47,997 nt of DNA from Candidatus Methanimicrococcus labiotermitis. GTDB taxonomy: Archaea > Halobacteriota > Methanosarcinia > Methanosarcinales > Methanosarcinaceae. Every line of letters begins with the position of its first letter. Position 1 is the first letter of the stretch. The position numbers and the translations under genes are program-made. The notes beneath the pieces were generated by a model. The model had not been told where the DNA came from. It saw only the letters and a list, made by a program, of their open reading frames with translations, and did no database searches. Shown piece by piece: positions 18,687 through 28,065 of this stretch. The stretch spans positions 1-47,997 of the forward strand of contig WRCE01000011.1 in the NCBI GenBank assembly GCA_009784005.1. Reading direction: 5' to 3'.

Positions 18687-20699
18687 TTAATTTTGAACAG
18701 CGGAAACCTTCATTTCCGCCGGCATTTTAACAACGTTGCCGATTTTCAAACCGACCAGATTGACGATGCCTTGTTCCGCGGCGATGTCAACGATGCGCTG
18801 TGTAATGACGCCGTCAAAAACGATGGATTTTGCGCCGTTGACGCCGTCTTTTAACGCATTTGCCAAATCTCTGACAGGGATTTCACAAAGGACGGCGTTG
18901 CTGTCGTCCAAAATCCGTGATGTCAGCGTGCCTGTCAAACTTGCCATTTCTTTGCTAAACGGTACGGGAATAGAAACTTTCGCTTCTTTTTCGTCTTTTT
19001 CGACTCTTTCGCCCCTATCGACTCTTTCGGTTCTTTCACCTCTTTCGGTTCTTTCACCTCTTTCGGTTCTTTCACCTCTTTCGGTTCTTTCGCCTCTTTC
19101 GACCCTTTCGCCTTCTTTGAACTCGCCGCGTTTCGGTCTTTTTGTAACCGCGCTTTCAGCTTCGTCCTCAGGCGCTTCATAACGCGTTCGTCTCGGTTTT
19201 TCTTCAGCCTGCATTTCCGGTTCATCGGCGTCCAATTCCACATATTTGACGGAAATCATGTCGTCCAGCTTTTCTGTTCGCTGTTTATCGGATTTCAAGC
19301 GGGTCTGTCCGACAGGGCGGCTTTTGTAGAGGACGGGCTCGTCGCGGATGGGCATCGGGCATTCCTCGCCGGGTTCGTCGCGGCTGACTCTCTCGGGGCG
19401 GCTGACTCTCACCGGGCGCTCGGGGCGTTCAGGGCGGTCATCGCGGATAACTCTCTCAGGACGTTCAGTGCGCTCGGGGCGGTCGTCACGGCTGACTCTT
19501 TCGGGGCGGCCGACGCTGCTGACTCTCTCGAGACGGTCATCGCGGCTGACTTTTACGGGGCGGTCGACGCGGTCGGCGCGGTCAATGCGGCTGACTCTTT
19601 CGGGACGGTCGTCCCTTTCTTGTTCCTCATCTTCCGCCGCTGTTTCAAATTTACTGACTTTCTCACTCAATTTCTCGGTGCGGATTCTTTTGACGCGCGG
19701 AACTTCTTCCTCTTCGTCCTCTTCTTCATCGAGTTTGCCGGCGCTGCCTGAAAATGAGGCGGCCTGCCTGATTTTTGTTACGCTTTTCGGCGTTTTCTTC
19801 TCCAGCAATTTGCTTGCGGCAATCGCTTTTTCAGAATCGGCCGCTTTTTTGGGGCGCTTGGAAGACGGCAGGATAATGCCGAACTTTTCAATATACTGAT
19901 CTTTCGTCATCTTGCGGCGAAGCGCTAAGATAATTTCTTTCTGAACAAGGTCTTCAACGGCCTTTCCGTCCGGCGGGCGGGCAACGTAGTCGACTTCGGA
20001 AACTTGCATCAATTCACGGATAATCAGTTCGCCGCCGCGGTCACCGTCTGTGAAAACGGTTACTTTCTTGCCCTTCAGCAATTCGATGACTTCCTGCGGA
20101 ATGTTTGTGCCGCCGACACTGATTGTGTTTTTAATGCCGTATTTGAGAAGCGTCAAAACGTCGGCGCGTCCTTCGACGATGATAATTTCATTGGCGTTGT
20201 ATTCGGGACCTGCCGGCAATTTGTTTTTGCCGTAAGCCGCAATGCCTTCGACGCGAACGGATTCACGAATAACGTCTGTGATTTCCTGGGCTTCCAAAAG
20301 GTCGTCGTCAAACATTGTTTTGTAAATGTCTTTGGCGCGTTCAACGATGTTAACGCGTTTGGAAGCGCGGACATCTTCGATTTTTGTCACTTCGATTGTC
20401 GCGACGCACGGGCCGACGCGGTCAATGGTTTCAAGGGATGCTGCCAAAACGGATGTTTTCACTTTGTCCAAACTGGACGGGATGAAAATATTGCCGCGGG
20501 TTTTCCCGTTTTTCGTGGTGACCATGACCTCGATACGGCCGATTCGCCCCGTTTTCTGAAGTTCGCGTAAATCCAAATCGTTTCCGAGCAATCCTTCCGT
20601 CTGGCCGAAAATGGCGCCGACGATATCCGGGCGCTCAATGACGCCGTCTGCGTTGATTTTTGTACGGATAATATACTTTGTTGTATCTTCATTTTGCAT
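18687..20699 (-). CDS. dnaG: archaeal DnaG primase-like protein with expanded linker
   Basis: 670 residues. The N-terminal archaeal DnaG domain ([20 protein letters not shown]) is followed by TOPRIM ([31 protein letters not shown]). The C-terminal domain is conserved ([45 protein letters not shown]). Archaeal DnaG synthesises RNA oligomers in vitro and is a core subunit of the RNA exosome. Between about residues 300 and 590 lies a long charged linker of Arg-Asp-Arg-Pro-Glu-Arg-Val and Glu-Arg-Gly-Glu-Arg-Thr repeats, making the protein longer than the usual archaeal DnaG. The start at 20699 is chosen for GGAGATAC upstream and family alignment; the frame is open nine codons further. Confidence 0.95.
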   Translation of the reverse strand: MQNEDTTKYIIRTKINADGVIERPDIVGAIFGQTEGLLGNDLDLRELQKTGRIGRIEVMVTTKNGKTRGNIFIPSSLDKVKTSVLAASLETIDRVGPCVATIEVTKIEDVRASKRVNIVERAKDIYKTMFDDDLLEAQEITDVIRESVRVEGIAAYGKNKLPAGPEYNANEIIIVEGRADVLTLLKYGIKNTISVGGTNIPQEVIELLKGKKVTVFTDGDRGGELIIRELMQVSEVDYVARPPDGKAVEDLVQKEIILALRRKMTKDQYIEKFGIILPSSKRPKKAADSEKAIAASKLLEKKTPKSVTKIRQAASFSGSAGKLDEEEDEEEEVPRVKRIRTEKLSEKVSKFETAAEDEEQERDDRPERVSRIDRADRVDRPVKVSRDDRLERVSSVGRPERVSRDDRPERTERPERVIRDDRPERPERPVRVSRPERVSRDEPGEECPMPIRDEPVLYKSRPVGQTRLKSDKQRTEKLDDMISVKYVELDADEPEMQAEEKPRRTRYEAPEDEAESAVTKRPKRGEFKEGERVERGERTERGERTERGERTERGERTERVDRGERVEKDEKEAKVSIPVPFSKEMASLTGTLTSRILDDSNAVLCEIPVRDLANALKDGVNGAKSIVFDGVITQRIVDIAAEQGIVNLVGLKIGNVVKMPAEMKVSAVQN

Positions 20700-20788
20700 A
20701 ATGTATCTCCTTGTCAAGGGGATCAAAAACTCGAAAAATGCAGGTGCAAAATAAAGCGAATTGGGTCGCGAAATTGTTATTCGCGAAG

Positions 20789-20906
20789 CATTGATTGCAA
20801 ATTTGATTGTAAATTTGATTGCAAATTTAATCGCAAATCCGATTGCAAATCATCAATTGCGAATCATTAATCGCAAATCGTCTCATCCAAATCATCTCAT
20901 CCAAAT
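20789..20906. repeat. 12-bp degenerate repeat array upstream of dnaG
   Basis: Copies of a unit near GATTGCAAATTT run to 20880 and are followed by CATCCAAATCATCT copies. Confidence 0.85.
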
Positions 20907-20908
20907 CT

Positions 20909-20924
20909 TAAGGCATATGCCTTA
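20909..20924. promoter_or_regulatory. 16-bp perfect palindrome
   Basis: TAAGGCATATGCCTTA is a perfect 16-bp palindrome about 210 bp upstream of the dnaG start. It could be an operator for a dimeric regulator; no function is shown by sequence alone. Confidence 0.4.
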
Positions 20925-20970
20925 TCAAAATCCGCCGACGAACGGAATTAATAACATTATTCATATCGGA

Positions 20971-21029
20971 GTCCCGGAGGCATTACGGCGATTTGCGGTA
21001 ATGACAGCTATGACATAGTCTCCCCGGAC
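20971..21029 (+). ncRNA. possible structured RNA element
   Basis: A GC-rich island in AT-rich surroundings. Outer arms GTCC/GGAC (20971-20974 with 21026-21029) and GGAG/CTCC (20976-20979 with 21020-21023) enclose a hairpin ATTAC/GTAAT (20982-20986 with 20998-21002) and a small CTAT/ATAG hairpin near 21008-21018, a branched layout. It matches no RNA family that I recognise. Chance folding cannot be excluded. Confidence 0.3.
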
Positions 21030-22506
21030 AGCGTTTGTGGTGAGAAATCAATAAACTCGGTCGTCAATAAACGGTCGCCAATAAACGTATATTTTCCGTA
21101 TGTCTGAAACAAAAAACGAAATACCTGTTCCGATAGACCAAAAGCATGGAAAACTGCTTGCCGTCACGAATGCAAATTGCGGGGATGCACGCAACCAAAA
21201 TCTTCGCATCAATCATTTTTCCGGCACTGTCGGCTTTGACATGTTGTTTACTTTGTCAAGCGCAGCCGGAATGCAGACAGGAATTAATTCTGAGATAAGA
21301 TTGAATGGTAAGGTTTTTGTTGAATGGATGGTGAATTGAAAGACAACCAATTGTTTCAACGAACAGTGATTTTCTGCTTTTTGTGCTGAAGCAAGAGATT
21401 GGTTGGTACACGGGATGATTGAATCGCAGTTTATTATTGGGAAACTGCCATTCGTTTGTTACGCAAATTGCTTTTCTGTTAATTTGTGACCAGCACGCTT
21501 TGTTTATGAGCATGACAGTGTCGTTTTCGGTCAGTCGTATAGTGATTATTGTAATCGGTTATGTTTTCTGTTTCGCGCTTTTTTTTGAGTCGGGCAAATC
21601 CGCGATTCTTTTCCTATAAGCGCTGACGCCGGCTTTTACGCCTTGGTACGTCTTGATTGTTGTTGAATTCCCTCAGCAATGCTGAAGTTTGCCGATATTA
21701 TAAATTATTAATATTGAAATCTTATGATTCAGATTCCGATATCGTATGGATTGAATTGATTTTGAATTAATTTGATTGCCGAATGATTGCTGAATGATTG
21801 TTGAATCGCAATTTCTGCAAATCCGCTCTTTTCGAGTTGATTAATTTCAATAATTTTTATTTAATTTGATTTTAATTGAATTTTTTTTGCCGATTATAAT
21901 CTAACCGGCGGGTTTGTTTAGCCTCTGAGGGCTTTATCGGATGATTTATAAAATATCTGCATAATATTTACATAATATTTACAAAATATTTATAAATCTG
22001 TTATAAATTTTATTTAGGTATTAATGATTTATATTGAATGTATGGAATGGTTTATGCCGCCTGTCCCACATTTGAGACAAAACATAAAGCGGCTTGCAGG
22101 TGATTCACGGCGGATAGCCGGCCGTGCACAATTTATTTTAAATAACATAATAAAATGTTAATTCGGTTACGGCATCCGATAAGGATCCGCTTTCCTCATT
22201 ATTAATATGTTGTCATGTTTGGGTTTTATAAAACGTCCAAAATCAACATTGTCATAACGACTATTGATTCAATAAACGTCTGAAAAACAAATACAAAGTT
22301 AGCTTGTTTTCATATAATAAGGTTTTTGAAAAAGTTCTGACCGGTTAAAAAAGAGTTGAAAAAGAGTTAAAATTGAATGAGAGGGAATTTGAAAAAGAGA
22401 ATCGGAAAGGGAATTGGAAAGAGGATTGGAAAAAGAATAAAAGGGAAATTAAAAATAGAGTGTTTTAATAAAAATGATTTTTAAAAAATGAATTGAATAA
22501 AAAGAT

Positions 22507-23130
22507 TTATTCATAAATTTCCACGATATATTCCGCCGGAATTTCATCGGTCAGCAAGATATCATCGTTGGCGATCATGATGTTTAATCCGTCATCAATC
22601 GCGGCGGCGACATCGATTTTAAAAATGGATGGGTTTTCCGTGTGGATCATGGCGACTTCTATGGCCTTCTCAAGCGTGGTGCTCAAATGAAGGTATCTTT
22701 GTTTCACCGGCCGGATGCCCTCATCCAAAAGGGTATCCACTTCTTCGGGGTTCATGCCGTAGTAAGCGAATTCGCCGCCGTAAAGCGGATAATCCAAAAC
22801 GACGCCGATGGAATGGCCGTAAACGGCGCGGATTTTGCCGCCGGAAATCTCATACCTGCCTTTTTCGTCTGATTCAACAAGCGCATAGACGTGATATTTT
22901 TTCGGCCACTTGTATTTGCGGGCCACCGCCGCCGTTAATGCGTTGATGCTGACCCAGCCGTCTTCGTACATCGAAAGCCCGAGCTTTTCGGGGAAGTGCC
23001 TTAATGCGCCCGATATGAAGCGCCCCAGTTTGTCCTCTCTTTCGTCGTCCAGAACAAATTGACCCTCCTGATCGCATTCGGGACAGGCTTCGCCTCTGAA
23101 ACAACCGTGCTCCTCGCACTTTCTAATCAT
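22507..23130 (-). CDS. kptA: RNA 2'-phosphotransferase KptA/Tpt1
   Basis: 207 residues from ATG 23130. The N-terminal zinc ribbon typical of archaeal forms (C5, C10, C16, C19; CEEHGCFRGEACPEC) precedes the catalytic part: LGRFISGALRHFPEKLGL, DGWVSINAL, AVYGHSIGVVLDYP and the NAD-binding/catalytic region RYLHLSTTLEKAIEVA. The family removes an internal 2'-phosphate from RNA using NAD+; in archaea its natural substrate is uncertain. A longer frame from 23154 exists, but AGGAGA just before 23130 and the family start favour the shorter one. Confidence 0.9.
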   Translation of the reverse strand: MIRKCEEHGCFRGEACPECDQEGQFVLDDEREDKLGRFISGALRHFPEKLGLSMYEDGWVSINALTAAVARKYKWPKKYHVYALVESDEKGRYEISGGKIRAVYGHSIGVVLDYPLYGGEFAYYGMNPEEVDTLLDEGIRPVKQRYLHLSTTLEKAIEVAMIHTENPSIFKIDVAAAIDDGLNIMIANDDILLTDEIPAEYIVEIYE

Positions 23131-23195
23131 GATTCTCCTAATGTTTCTATTCATATAAATAAAAGTTGCTCATAAATAAACATTGTTCATACATT

Positions 23196-23305
23196 ACACT
23201 CGCATACACTCACATGCACTCACATGCACTCACATGCACTCACATGCACCCGCATACACTCACATGCACTCACATACACTCACATGCACTCACATGCACT
23301 CATTA
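23196..23305. repeat. 10-bp tandem repeat upstream of kptA
   Basis: About eleven copies of CACTCACATG, with a few variants (CACCCGCATA, CACTCACATA). Confidence 0.95.
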
Positions 23306-23620
23306 TGTGTTCACTATGTATACACTGCACTCTTTTACATTCTTTTGAGGTGAATAAAGCCGATGAACAGTAAGGTAGAAATAGGAAGGAGAAGTATTCA
23401 TTTGTGAAGTTGAATAAGACTTCGCTCCTTGTTATTTAACATACATAAATCCGGTGTACCCATATCTCAGCAATTCTTTACGTCTCAATTGTTTTCAAAT
23501 CAACTTTGTCCGTGTACTCTAACCGCTTCGATTTTTTGACACTCTGATTTATCAGACGATTGAACTGTCCGTGCTCATCGATTATCGGGTAATTTAATTA
23601 ATTCAGCAAAAGGTAAAAGA
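23306..23620. other. intergenic region between kptA and RPA genes
   Basis: No gene is seen apart from a 13-codon frame after GAGGTGA (about 23347), which is too short to support. A nested stem, AAGGAG (23386-23391) with CTCCTT (23425-23430) and GAAGT (23406-23410) with ACTTC (23419-23423), could fold. Promoter elements for the RPA gene should lie near its end. Confidence 0.5.
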
Positions 23621-25075
23621 ATGACAGAATTAAAAGAAATCTATGAAAAAGTCAACAGTCTCATCAGTTTTGAAGATTTTCTCGCGAAAGTCGACGAGAG
23701 AAAGGAAGCTTTGGGCGGCCTTTGTGACGATGAAATGTGCGCCCGCCTCGTTTTAAGCGACCTCGGCGTCTCAAACATCGAAAGAGAAAACGTTACCATC
23801 GAATCCATTGACGAAAACAGCGGCAATATTACGTTTGTCGCAAAAGTTTTATCGATTTACGAACCGCGGGAATTTAACAAAACAGACGGCACCATCGGGC
23901 GCGTTGTCAGCGCAATGGTCGGCGACACGACCGGCAAAATCCGTGTCTCTGTTTGGGATGCAAAAGTCGACGCTGTTGAAAAAGGCGAAATAAAAGCCGG
24001 TTCAGCCGTAACCGTTTCGGGATACACAAAGAAGGGACTCAACGGCGCTGAAGTCCATGTCGGCAATAACGGCGTCTTTGCGCTGTCTGAACAAGACGTT
24101 GAATACGAAGTGCCGGCGCGCATGATCGGAGACATCAAAGACGGCATGAGCGACATTATGATTTTCGGCAAAGTTTTGGATTTAGGGCAGGTAAAAACCT
24201 TCACCCGAAAAGATGGCGGCGAAGGGTGTGTTTCAAACATGACGCTCGGCGATTCCACAGGAACAATCCGCGTCAGCATGTGGGATGACAAAGCGAAACT
24301 GGTAGAAGAATTAAACATCGGCGAATCCGTCAAAATTCAAAACGCTATGTCCAAACTGAATAACTTTTCACAAAAAGTTGAAATTTCACTCGGCAAATAC
24401 AGTGTCATCGATCTTTTGGACACCGATGTCGAATACGAACAAAAATTCATCACAATCAGTGAAGTGGCAGACGCGTTAAACGGCGTTAACGTTTCCGGTA
24501 TCGTTCTTGACATTTCAGATGTCCGGACCTTCAGCAGAAAGGACGGCACGCAAGGCACAATCGGAACGATAACAATCGGCGACCCGACCGGTAAAATCCG
24601 CGTCAGTCTGTGGGACGACAAAACTGTCTTTTTAGATGAATTCGATTTTGGTGACCCGATTGACGTTCTCAACGCTTATTCGCGCATGAACAATTTCAGC
24701 CAAACGGTTGAACTCAACGTCGGCTCCCGCGGAAACATCGTTGCCTCCGATAAAGAAATTTTGTATCAGGAAAAACTTGACAGCATCAATGACATCCTGC
24801 CGGGCAAAGCCTATTCCGTTCAAGGCCGCGTGATTGAAATCGGAAACGTCCGCGATTTTGAAAGAGATGACGGAACACAAAACACGGTTTCAAACATCGA
24901 ACTTGAAGACGACACCGGCACAATCCGCGTCAGCCTTTGGGGCGAGCATGCCGACTTGGTCAACAGCGTTCAAATCGGTATGACAATACGCATCAGCGAC
25001 GCCTTTTCAAAGTTCGGCATGAACGAAGAGATTGAGCTGAGCGCCGGAAACAAAACCAGAATCATCATTCTTTAA
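23621..25075 (+). CDS. replication protein A (single-strand DNA-binding, four OB folds)
   Basis: 484 residues. After an N-terminal helical segment (MTELKEIYEKVNSLISFEDF) there are four tandem OB folds, each with the same signature: GRVVSAMVGDTTGKIRVSVW, VSNMTLGDSTGTIRVSMWDD, GTITIGDPTGKIRVSLWDD and VSNIELEDDTGTIRVSLWGE. This architecture is that of Methanosarcina RPA1. It coats single-stranded DNA in replication and repair. No C-terminal zinc finger is present. The four repeats are very alike, which suggests internal duplication. A strong hairpin terminator follows. Confidence 0.95.
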   Translation: MTELKEIYEKVNSLISFEDFLAKVDERKEALGGLCDDEMCARLVLSDLGVSNIERENVTIESIDENSGNITFVAKVLSIYEPREFNKTDGTIGRVVSAMVGDTTGKIRVSVWDAKVDAVEKGEIKAGSAVTVSGYTKKGLNGAEVHVGNNGVFALSEQDVEYEVPARMIGDIKDGMSDIMIFGKVLDLGQVKTFTRKDGGEGCVSNMTLGDSTGTIRVSMWDDKAKLVEELNIGESVKIQNAMSKLNNFSQKVEISLGKYSVIDLLDTDVEYEQKFITISEVADALNGVNVSGIVLDISDVRTFSRKDGTQGTIGTITIGDPTGKIRVSLWDDKTVFLDEFDFGDPIDVLNAYSRMNNFSQTVELNVGSRGNIVASDKEILYQEKLDSINDILPGKAYSVQGRVIEIGNVRDFERDDGTQNTVSNIELEDDTGTIRVSLWGEHADLVNSVQIGMTIRISDAFSKFGMNEEIELSAGNKTRIIIL

Positions 25076-25110
25076 TTCCGGGTTTTCGATTAACTCATCA
25101 TTGATTCAAA

Positions 25111-25138
25111 ATTCGGACAGCCGTCCGAATTTTTTAAA
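25111..25138 (+). terminator. intrinsic-type terminator after the RPA gene
   Basis: Perfect arms ATTCGGAC (25111-25118) and GTCCGAAT (25123-25130) with a 4-nt loop, followed by a T tract. Confidence 0.85.
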
Positions 25139-25542
25139 TTTTATTTTTAGAGTTAATGCTTTTTTGGATTTTTATTATACATTTTAACCGTTCTTTCATA
25201 GTATCTGAAAAGGTCTGAAATTTTCTGAGGAATTATTTTAAAATCTCTCATGAAATGGCCTTATCGATTGCGTTTTATTTTATTTTTTATTTTAATTCAA
25301 AATCATTTAAATAAAAGCGCATATAAAATTTTAAAACCGATATTGAGATTTACCTTTTTTAAAGAAGTTCCATCGGAAATAGAGGGGTTTGAAAATATTT
25401 CGGATTTGGGAACCGTTCTTAATAATAAGAATTAAAATGTTATTAGATTATATTTAATTGTTTTTATTTCACGACACAACTTATATAACCTATAAAATCC
25501 CTTTTTAATTTATCCGGAAATTAAAATTTGGGTGACACGAAT

Positions 25543-25686
25543 ATGACAACAAATCCCAATTTCAGAACATTTTTGTTCGACTTTATTTCTGACTTTTGCA
25601 TCCGTGCGTCTAAACGGCAGACTGTGAGAAAATTACGGTTACCGTTGTTAAAACGCGGTTGCGGAAGTGATTTACATTATGTCTGA
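25543..25686 (+). CDS. possible 47-aa basic small protein
   Basis: ATG 25543 is preceded by GGGTGA and, about 55 bp upstream, by a possible box A (TTATATAACC). The product begins MTTNPNFRTFLFDF, has two cysteines and a strongly basic second half (KRQTVRKLRLPLLKRG). Stop is TGA. No family is recognised. It could be chance. Confidence 0.3.
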   Translation: MTTNPNFRTFLFDFISDFCIRASKRQTVRKLRLPLLKRGCGSDLHYV

Positions 25687-25775
25687 GAAATCAGATCCGG
25701 ATTTTGAATCGTTTCTGCCGTTTTTTAATACAGAGTGAGGATACCTTGCCGTTTATTAAACGAAAACAGATATTG

Positions 25776-25860
25776 ATATCAGCAGACATTGATTAACAGA
25801 CATAATTTACAGACATAATTAACAGACATTGAAAAACAGACCCTATTATTCAACAGACTC
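25776..25860. repeat. ACAGACAT-type repeat
   Basis: Irregular copies of ACAGACATTGA / ACAGACATAAT upstream of the first CBS gene. Confidence 0.8.
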
Positions 25861-25958
25861 AACAGACCTGACAAATGTCTGACAGATGCTAAAGAAATAC
25901 AGTTGATGAAGTTAATTTTCCGGAAAAAAGAGAAGCCAGTCGCATAGGAGGAAATTCC

Positions 25959-26798
25959 ATGAAAATAAAAAATATCATGAGTTCGCCCGTTTATATTGCA
26001 GCGCCGGATGATACGGTGGCGTATGTGCGTAATCTTATGATGAAACATAAAGTCGGTTCCATTTTGGTGACTGACGGCCCGCTGATTTTGGGCATATTCA
26101 CGAAATCCGATTTGAAAATGAAACTTTTTGAAGGAGAGGCGGCTTGGAAACGAAGACCTATTGACCAAATTCCGGTTAAATCGGTCATGACGGCGAATGT
26201 TATCACTTTATCGCCGAACGCGCAGGTTTTTGAAGCGGCCAAGTTGATGGCCGAACAGAAAATTGACCATATCCCAATCTACAACAAGGAAATTTTGGGT
26301 ATCGTCTCAAAAACGGATTTGATCCGGTATGCAGCGGAAAGAGGTTCAGAAGACAGTGTCGGCGACGCAATGTCGGGAAAAGCCGTGACGGTTCACACCG
26401 GCCACACGCTGAATCATATCATAGATGAAATGGAGAGAAACAGCGTCCAAAAAGTCATTGTGATGGACAACAACGAAAAAGCGGTCGGCATCGTCTCTGT
26501 CAAAGACCTGTCCGCCAATGATTTGATTGACAGCGGCGGCAAAAGAAACATTCGCGGAAACAAGAAAACGTCTTCCAAGGCTTATCGGTTCGCGATTGAC
26601 GTTCCGTTCATCGCCGAGGATGTGATGACAAACATAATCGTTGCCGATGTCAGCGAATCTATTGCAAGCGCCGCCAAGAAAATTATTGAAAACAATGTCG
26701 TCTCTCTTCCGGTAACGAAGAACGGCAAAATCGCAGGCATGATTTCAAAAGACGATATCATCAAACGGCTTGCAGAAGATTGTGAAATTCAAGAGTAA
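25959..26798 (+). CDS. four-CBS-domain protein
   Basis: 279 residues consisting of four CBS modules in two Bateman pairs. Each begins with a D-V/I-M type box and ends with a G-I/M-x-S/T-x-x-D strand: IKNIMSSPVYIAAPDDTVAY ... LGIFTKSDL; VKSVMTANVITLSPNAQVFE ... LGIVSKTDL; VGDAMSGKAVTVHTGHTLNH ... VGIVSVKDL; AEDVMTNIIVADVSESIASA ... AGMISKDDI. CBS pairs bind adenosine nucleotides or SAM and sense energy or metabolite state; no effector domain is attached, so the target is unknown. AGGAGG lies just ahead of ATG 25959. A second, similar gene follows on the same strand. Confidence 0.92.
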   Translation: MKIKNIMSSPVYIAAPDDTVAYVRNLMMKHKVGSILVTDGPLILGIFTKSDLKMKLFEGEAAWKRRPIDQIPVKSVMTANVITLSPNAQVFEAAKLMAEQKIDHIPIYNKEILGIVSKTDLIRYAAERGSEDSVGDAMSGKAVTVHTGHTLNHIIDEMERNSVQKVIVMDNNEKAVGIVSVKDLSANDLIDSGGKRNIRGNKKTSSKAYRFAIDVPFIAEDVMTNIIVADVSESIASAAKKIIENNVVSLPVTKNGKIAGMISKDDIIKRLAEDCEIQE

Positions 26799-26819
26799 AA
26801 CGAGAAATCACGGTTTATT

Positions 26820-26935
26820 ATTGAATTGTCAAATTGATTGATTGTCAATGATGAAATCGTCAAATTGATTGTCAACGATGAAATCGTCAAATTGATTGTC
26901 AACGATGAAATCGTCAAAGATTGAATTGTCAAATA
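26820..26935. repeat. 27-bp tandem repeat between the CBS genes
   Basis: Three copies of a unit containing GATGAAATCGTCAAATTGAT, each followed by TGTCAAC, with partial copies on either side. Confidence 0.9.
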
Positions 26936-27010
26936 AATTATCTTAAACAGAATTGTCTTAAAACAAAAACGATTAAACCTAAAGTTAATGATTCACAGAA
27001 GGTGAAACAC

Positions 27011-27799
27011 ATGCAGGTTAAAGATATCATGGCTGTTCCGCCGACGATTGATAAGTCGGCGAAAATTTCAAACGCTCTCAGCATAATGGAAAAGAAAAAT
27101 ACCCGCCGTCTGCTCGTCACCCATAGCGGTGAAGCGGCAGGCGTTTTGACAATGAGAGGGCTGGCAAAAGAGCTTGGAACGAAAAAAAGGACAAAACCCG
27201 CCTCCTCTCTGCCGGTGGTGACAGCCGTTACGAAAAATTTCACATTCGTCAAGCCCGGCACAAAATTCGCCGTCGCCGTCAAAATTTTGAAAGAAAAGGG
27301 CGGCGTTCTTTTTGTTTCTGAAAACGAAAAGGATGTTATCGGCTGGATTACGCCCAACGAAATCATCGGCGCGCATGATTTTACCGGCCAGCAGGCCAAA
27401 GACGTGATGTTCCAAAAAACGATTATCACAATCAATTCCAGCGAGCGTCTCGTTCACGCCCGGCACCTGATGCTTGAAAATAACATCGGGCGTATCCCCG
27501 TGATGGAAGAAGGCAAATTGGTCGGCGTCGTTTCCGAAAGAGATATCGCCGTCGCGCTTCAGGAATTCAAAGACCACGTCCCCGATAAATACCAAGAAAA
27601 CCAGATCAAAAATCTGCTCATCGCCGATGTCATGTCCCGCAGCCCGACGACGGCAAAACCGTCCTCGCCCGCCGAAGATATTGTCAAAAGCATGGTGCAG
27701 AAAAACGTCGGTATCGTCCCGATTTTGGACGACGACGGTAAATTGGCAGGCATAATCACCCGCCGAAGTTTGATTCTGGCCATTCCGACACTGGACTGA
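27011..27799 (+). CDS. four-CBS-domain protein (second copy)
   Basis: 262 residues from ATG 27011 (MQVKDIMAVPPTIDKSAKIS). Four CBS modules: the first at 1-60, a divergent second (PVVTAVTKNFTFVKPGTKFA ... VIGWITPNEI), the third (AKDVMFQKTIITINSSERLV ... VGVVSERDI) and the fourth (IADVMSRSPTTAKPSSPAED ... AGIITRRSL). The third and fourth carry the Ser/Thr-Asp ligand pattern; the second does not. A GGTGA six bases before ATG 27011 favours this start over a 30-codon extension from 26921. It probably arose by duplication with its neighbour, although the two are well diverged. A strong terminator follows. Confidence 0.92.
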   Translation: MQVKDIMAVPPTIDKSAKISNALSIMEKKNTRRLLVTHSGEAAGVLTMRGLAKELGTKKRTKPASSLPVVTAVTKNFTFVKPGTKFAVAVKILKEKGGVLFVSENEKDVIGWITPNEIIGAHDFTGQQAKDVMFQKTIITINSSERLVHARHLMLENNIGRIPVMEEGKLVGVVSERDIAVALQEFKDHVPDKYQENQIKNLLIADVMSRSPTTAKPSSPAEDIVKSMVQKNVGIVPILDDDGKLAGIITRRSLILAIPTLD

Positions 27800-27836
27800 C
27801 GAAAAAACAGGAACACTGACGACCGCAAACTGCCCC

Positions 27837-27905
27837 AACTGCCCCCGCCGCTTCGCTTCGGCTTCTGTTTTTCTTTTTCAGCGGCGGAGGAGGCAGTTTT
27901 TTTAT
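27837..27905 (+). terminator. large hairpin terminator after the second CBS gene
   Basis: Arms AACTGCC-GCCGCT (27837-27852) and AGCGGC-GGCAGTT (27880-27898) with an internal C/G-rich loop; a T tract follows. Confidence 0.85.
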
Positions 27906-27937
27906 TTTGGGGACCGGAAGAATGATAAAAGATGATT

Positions 27938-28060
27938 TGAGGGAAATCTGATTTTGAGAGGAAACTGATTTTGAAGGGAATCTAATTTGAAGGGAATCTG
28001 ATTTGAAGGGAATCTGATTTGAAGGGAATCTGATTTTGAAAGGGATCTGATATGAGGGTA
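27938..28060. repeat. 16-bp tandem repeat upstream of the GNAT gene
   Basis: Six or so copies of a unit near TTGAAGGGAATCTGAT. The last, diverged copy supplies the GAGGGT that serves as the Shine-Dalgarno of the next gene. Confidence 0.9.
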
Positions 28061-28065
28061 GTCTG

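Larger units (their letters stand above)
20700..22506. other. 1.8-kb gene-poor region upstream of dnaG and downstream of kptA
   Basis: I find no convincing gene. Short frames occur (for example 21100-21339 plus, 21256-21513 minus) but lack family resemblance and ribosome binding sites. The stretch holds a 12-bp repeat array, a 16-bp palindrome (20909-20924), a foldable GC-rich segment (20971-21029), a second foldable segment around 22080-22130 (CACGGC, GCCGTG arms) and purine-rich GAAAAAGAG-type repeats at 22330-22450. Decayed mobile DNA or non-coding RNA are both possible. Confidence 0.6.
25139..25958. other. AT-rich intergenic region
   Basis: Apart from one tentative small gene (25543-25686) and a repeat (25776-25860), I see no supported feature here. 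A 61-codon plus-strand frame at 25250-25435 has low-complexity, AT-driven composition and no ribosome binding site. TTATATAACC at 25481-25490 could be a box A. Confidence 0.5.

Noticed and set aside
19000..19640. Plus-strand frames of Leu/Ser or Arg/Ser repeats opposite dnaG
   Set aside because: They are antisense shadows of the DnaG linker repeats.
20971..21029. Fluoride riboswitch or tRNA
   Set aside because: The conserved fluoride-riboswitch core is absent and the helices do not fit a tRNA; kept only as an unnamed foldable element.
21100..21513. 79-codon (plus) and 85-codon (minus) frames in the 1.8-kb gap
   Set aside because: They overlap each other, have no Shine-Dalgarno and no recognisable domain; decayed sequence is more likely.
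23160..23340. Regular 10-bp units considered as a CRISPR array
   Set aside because: The units are head to tail without spacers.
23346..23406. 13-codon frame after GAGGTGA, a possible leader peptide
   Set aside because: Too short to support, and the downstream gene is more than 200 bp away.
25250..25435. 61-codon plus-strand frame
   Set aside because: Composition follows the AT-rich background and there is no ribosome binding site or resemblance to a family.
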